Shown in pieces: positions 60,674-64,000 of a stretch of 64,000 nt of DNA. The notes beneath the pieces are model-generated. The model made no database searches and was not told where the DNA came from. It saw only the letters and a program-made list of their open reading frames with translations. A program made the position numbers and the translations under genes. This DNA comes from Toxonevra muliebris (lineage: Eukaryota > Arthropoda > Insecta > Diptera > Pallopteridae). Within the stretch, counting starts at the first letter, position 1. Every line of letters begins with the position of its first letter. The stretch spans positions 16,340,815 to 16,404,814 of the forward strand of contig OY829330.1 in NCBI GenBank assembly GCA_963691655.1, given 5' to 3'.

Positions 60674-63600
60674 TCTTCACCACTCCATTACTGCCTCGGC
60701 AGCCCTGCTCCTCCGCCTGACTCAAAAAGGAGAGGAGCTCGTACTAGTCCAAGAACCATGGGTCGTCAATGACCGGGTTTGCGGACTCAATATAAATGGA
60801 TACCGCACAGTGTATGTGGAGGGTCAAGGTAAACGCAGATCCTGTATCCTTATCAAAAATTGCATTAACTCTCTTTTACTCTCCAGGTTCAGCGATAAAG
60901 ACAACGTGGCCATGGTTATTGTGATCAACGCCATGACCACCTGGATCGTCTCCAGCTACATGGCACATGACCACGGTACATCACCGCCGCACGATACATT
61001 GAAGCTTCTGGTTGCAGAGGCTAACCGTAAACGGACCCCGGTTATCATCGGTGCCGACGCTAATGCCCATCACGAGATGTGGGGCAGCACGGACACAAAT
61101 GAACGAGGTGAGTCCCTCTTTGATTTTATCCTTACTCATGACTTAGTTATTGCTAATAGGGGGAACGAGCCAACCTTCATTACTTCAAATAGAAGGGAGG
61201 TTCTCGATATCACTCTAGTAAGTGAAAACTCGTCACATCTACTGAAAGACTGGAGTGTCTCGCAAGAGTGCTCCTTTTCTGATCATAATTATACTAACTT
61301 CACCATTGATAAACTAGATCCTACAGACTATGCAGGTGCTACTAGCCTCTTCAATAGGAAGCGTACTGACTGGACAAAGTTCCATGCCATTATTGAGTCT
61401 GGCATACAGCCTCCCCAGCCACTATAAATAACCACTGCGATATTGATCGAGAGGTAAACTCCATTACAGCACTTTTTAACACTGCTGCTAAATCGGCATG
61501 CAATTCCTCCAAACCTAGAGGTAAGACTAAACCTTTATGGTGGACCCCGGAGATTGCAGAGCTACGAAAAGTATGCAGAAGACTCTTTAATAGAGCCAAG
61601 GCTTTCAAAGACTGGTTTCCCTTTAAATCTAAACAAAGGGAACTTAAGTACGCTATAAGAAAAGCCAAAAGGGCGTCTTGGAGGAACTTCTGTGGTAGCA
61701 TAGAAAGCTTCTCCGAGACTAGCCGACTTCGAAAACTCTTGAATACGACCCCTAGGGCTCTCCACTGTATCCAGAAATCCGATGGTCACTGGACTGATTC
61801 TGGGATCGAGACCTTAGAGGTCCTCCTGAATACTCATTTTCCAGGGAGTAAAACCTTCGTTGATCATAGTCCTCCTGTGACCGATCATCCTTTAAGTAAC
61901 ACCTCCCCTTTTCAATTGACCAACACTCTTCACTTCTAAAGTGGGCCATCAAATCCTTCAGCCCCTACAAATCTCCAGGGCCAGATGGCATCATTCCCGC
62001 GGATATTCAGCAAGGGGCTGAACACGTAACATCATGGCTATTGCAAATTTATAATGCTTGCCTAAAATTTTCGTACATTCCCAAAAGCTGGAGAGAGGCT
62101 CGTGTAGTCTTCATACCCAAAGCAGGGAAGGCGTCCCATACCAACCCAAAGGACTTCAGACCGATCAGTCTGTCCTCCTTTCTCTTAAAAATATTAGAAA
62201 GGGTTCTTGATTTTCATATCAGGAACTCTATCAATCCCACTCTTTTATCCAAATCACAGCATGCCTATACTAAAGGGAAGTCTGTGGAAACAGCGCTACA
62301 TGTACTCATTGAGGAAGTTGAGAAATCACTTTCCAACAAGGAATTCACGCTTGCAGTGTTTCTCGATATCGAGGGGCTTTCAACAATGTCTGCCCCGACG
62401 CTGTCGTTAATGCCTTAATAAATCTTAATCTTTATGTTAATCTGGTTAGATTTATAGGACAACTACTTAAAACACGTATCATCAGTTCCTCTATCGGAAA
62501 TGATAAAGTCAAAAAGGTTGTCAATAGGGGCACACCACAAGGAGGTGTATTATCGCCTCTTATTTGGAATCTGGCGGTGAACACACTGCTAAACAGATTA
62601 GATCAAACCGGCTGCAAAATAATAGCTTATGCAGATGACATTGCTATTGCAGTATCCGGCAAATACGTTGCTACTCTTTCAGAACGGCTAAATCACTCAC
62701 TTAGCATTCTGTCTCACTGGTGCCGTGAATTCGGTCTTAATGTTAATCCTGCCATAACAGAGGTTATGCTTTTCACTAGAAAGTATAAAATACCAACTTT
62801 TGCCCTACCCAAAATTAATGGTATCTCGCTTTGTCTTAGTAAGCGCGTCAAATATTTAGGACTTGTTCTTGATCCTAAACTTCAATGGAAAGCTAACATA
62901 GCAGAGAGAGTACGGAAAGCCTCTTGCGCTCTCTACTGCTGTAAGAGGGCATTAGGAACAAGATGGGGTCTTCAACCTCGAGTCACTTCCTGGCTCTATT
63001 CAGCAGTGGTCGAGCCTAATCTTCTTTATGGATCCGTCTTCTGGTGGCCAGCTACTTCAAAGGCGGTTAACCTTAAACCACTGGATAAGGTTAGAAGAAC
63101 GGCAGCCATATTGATTACTGGGGCCCTCCGTACTACCTCCACGAAAGCTCTCTTCGCAATCCTTCATTGGTTGCCCACCTCACTTCTGGTCAAGCAACAA
63201 GCTAAGTGCTCTGCTGTCAGACTCAGTGCCCTAACTCGCTGGACCCGGTCAAACCTGGGCCATGCCAAGATTTGAATCCACGATACGTCCGTACCAACTA
63301 ACGTAAACTACATTTACTCTACCCCTAATTTAAACCGCACGTTCCTCACCCATATTCCCAGTAGAGAGGAATGGGTTAATGACGAGGTGGTCACTGACAA
63401 TTCAATTGACATCTATACAGATGGATCCAAATTGGAGGAAAGAGTCAGCTGTGGCGTCTACTCTAGTAAGTTAGATCTCAGACTCTCTTTCCGACTTCCT
63501 GACCATTGCAGCGTCTTTCAGGCGGAAGTAATGGCTATCTATCAAGAGTCCAAGTGGCTTATTCGCAACGATTCATTCGAAACGAATATCTGCATCTACA

Positions 63601-64000
63601 CGGACAGCCAAGCAGCAATCAAGTCCCTTGCCGGTGTTTTCACTACATCAAAGCTTGTTCTCGACTGCCGATCTTCACTCAACATTTTGTCGAGTCACTC
63701 GCAGGTCCACCTATATTAGGTGCCTGGACATATGGATATTTCAGGTAACTGCAATGCCGACGAGTTAGCAAAACAGGGCACGCAACTTACAGATATATCA
63801 CCTACCTGCACCATTGGTGTCCCTCTTACGTCTATTAAATTAGCCATTAAGCAAAACTACCTTGAGGAAGCAAAAAGATCCTGGGTAGCGGAGCATACCT
63901 GTGGTATTACCAGGCTAACATGGACCACTATGGACAATAGACGTACTAGACAGCTACTCAACCTAAGCAGAAGCTCCATCAGCATTACGACTTCGGTGCT
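60636..64000 (+). pseudogene. LOA-type LINE ORF2 (endonuclease, reverse transcriptase, RNase H), broken and cut by window edge
   Basis: The endonuclease (60636-61427, open) has VIQINLHHSITASAALL, LVQEPWVVNDRV, IIGADANAHHEMWGSTDTNE, EPTFITSNRREVLDITLV and SFSDHN, all the expected catalytic positions. A frame change and stop follow at 61425. The reverse transcriptase is in pieces: [17 protein letters not shown] (61960), FRPISLSSFLLKILERVLDF, FLDIEG with a break near 62375, [15 protein letters not shown] and IIAYADDIAIAVSG. A stop falls at 63273. RNase H follows: DIYTDGSKLEERVSCGVYSS, QAEVMAIYQ, ICIYTDSQAAIKS and PGHMDISGN at 63720. At least three frame breaks. Confidence 0.85.

Larger units (their letters stand above)
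59000..64000 (+). mobile_element. LOA-type non-LTR retrotransposon, degraded, runs off the right edge
   Basis: GC content rises sharply at its start. Domain order: Gag-like ORF1, endonuclease, reverse transcriptase, RNase H. It differs from the family at 36972-41658 but belongs to the same clade. The minus-strand fragment at 42706-43740 is a member of the same family and shows its 3' end, CCACTCTAACCTAAC. The 5' edge lies somewhere in 58940-59090. Confidence 0.85.

Noticed and set aside
57496..64000. A fourth coding exon of the glutamate receptor
   Set aside because: I read the stretch up to the LINE and found no frame continuing the amino-terminal domain; the next exon is probably beyond the window.

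Overview
The window looks like AT-rich genomic DNA of a brachyceran fly. The evidence is GT-AG introns, one of them 65 bp, plus CR1, LOA-type, BEL/Pao, Ty3/gypsy, Tc1/mariner, hAT and piggyBac-like elements of insect type. I cannot fix the species; the repeat mix would suit a tephritid-like or similar large-genome fly.

One host gene is clear. Three phase-1 exons on the + strand (24135-24225, 42412-42573, 57244-57495) join in frame into the signal peptide and the first part of the amino-terminal domain of a kainate-type ionotropic glutamate receptor. A splice acceptor at 24119-24120 implies an untranslated exon further 5'. The introns are about 18.2 kb and 14.7 kb, and a third runs off the right edge. 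The rest of the window is intronic or upstream DNA, nearly all of it nested transposons. A second possible host-type gene lies at 28731-29258: TATA box, 65-bp intron and a 66-codon open exon, with a start codon spoiled by what looks like a one-base loss.

Layout. 1-491: minus-strand hAT transposase remnant. 480-4672: degraded CR1 LINE. 4988-5400: one arm of a foldback repeat. 6731-7285: TTAA-flanked miniature element. 7370-14340: mosaic of repeat family X, struck by two non-autonomous hAT elements with 8-bp target duplications. 14930-15240: tRNA-derived SINE. 15290-16180: degenerate TTTTGGTCTGAA-type repeats. 16813-18676: candidate element holding a mariner remnant. 19083-19410: tandem 152-156 bp repeat. 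19973-21419: dead Tc1 element. 24135-24225: receptor exon 1. 24926-28595: two copies of repeat family A around a minus-strand LTR element. 29391-33780: minus-strand CR1 with both ORFs open. 34115-34345: hAT remnant. 36650-42122: minus-strand Tc1/mariner element split by a LOA-type LINE (36972-41658). 42412-42573: receptor exon 2. 42706-43740: minus-strand LINE fragment. 43744-43967: MITE. 43987-50003: young Ty3/gypsy element of CsRn1 type with a 1398-bp foldback element inside its 5' LTR. 50480-51270: LOA-type fragment. 51662-57213: long-inverted-repeat element carrying a BEL/Pao element (52207-56581). 57244-57495: receptor exon 3. 58580-58914: LTR remnant. 59000-64000: second LOA-type LINE, running off the edge.

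Insertion order can be read from target duplications: foldback into gypsy LTR; BEL into long-TIR element; LOA LINE into mariner; hAT into family X. Only the minus-strand CR1 has fully open reading frames, and the gypsy element has nearly identical LTRs, so these two are the youngest-looking residents.
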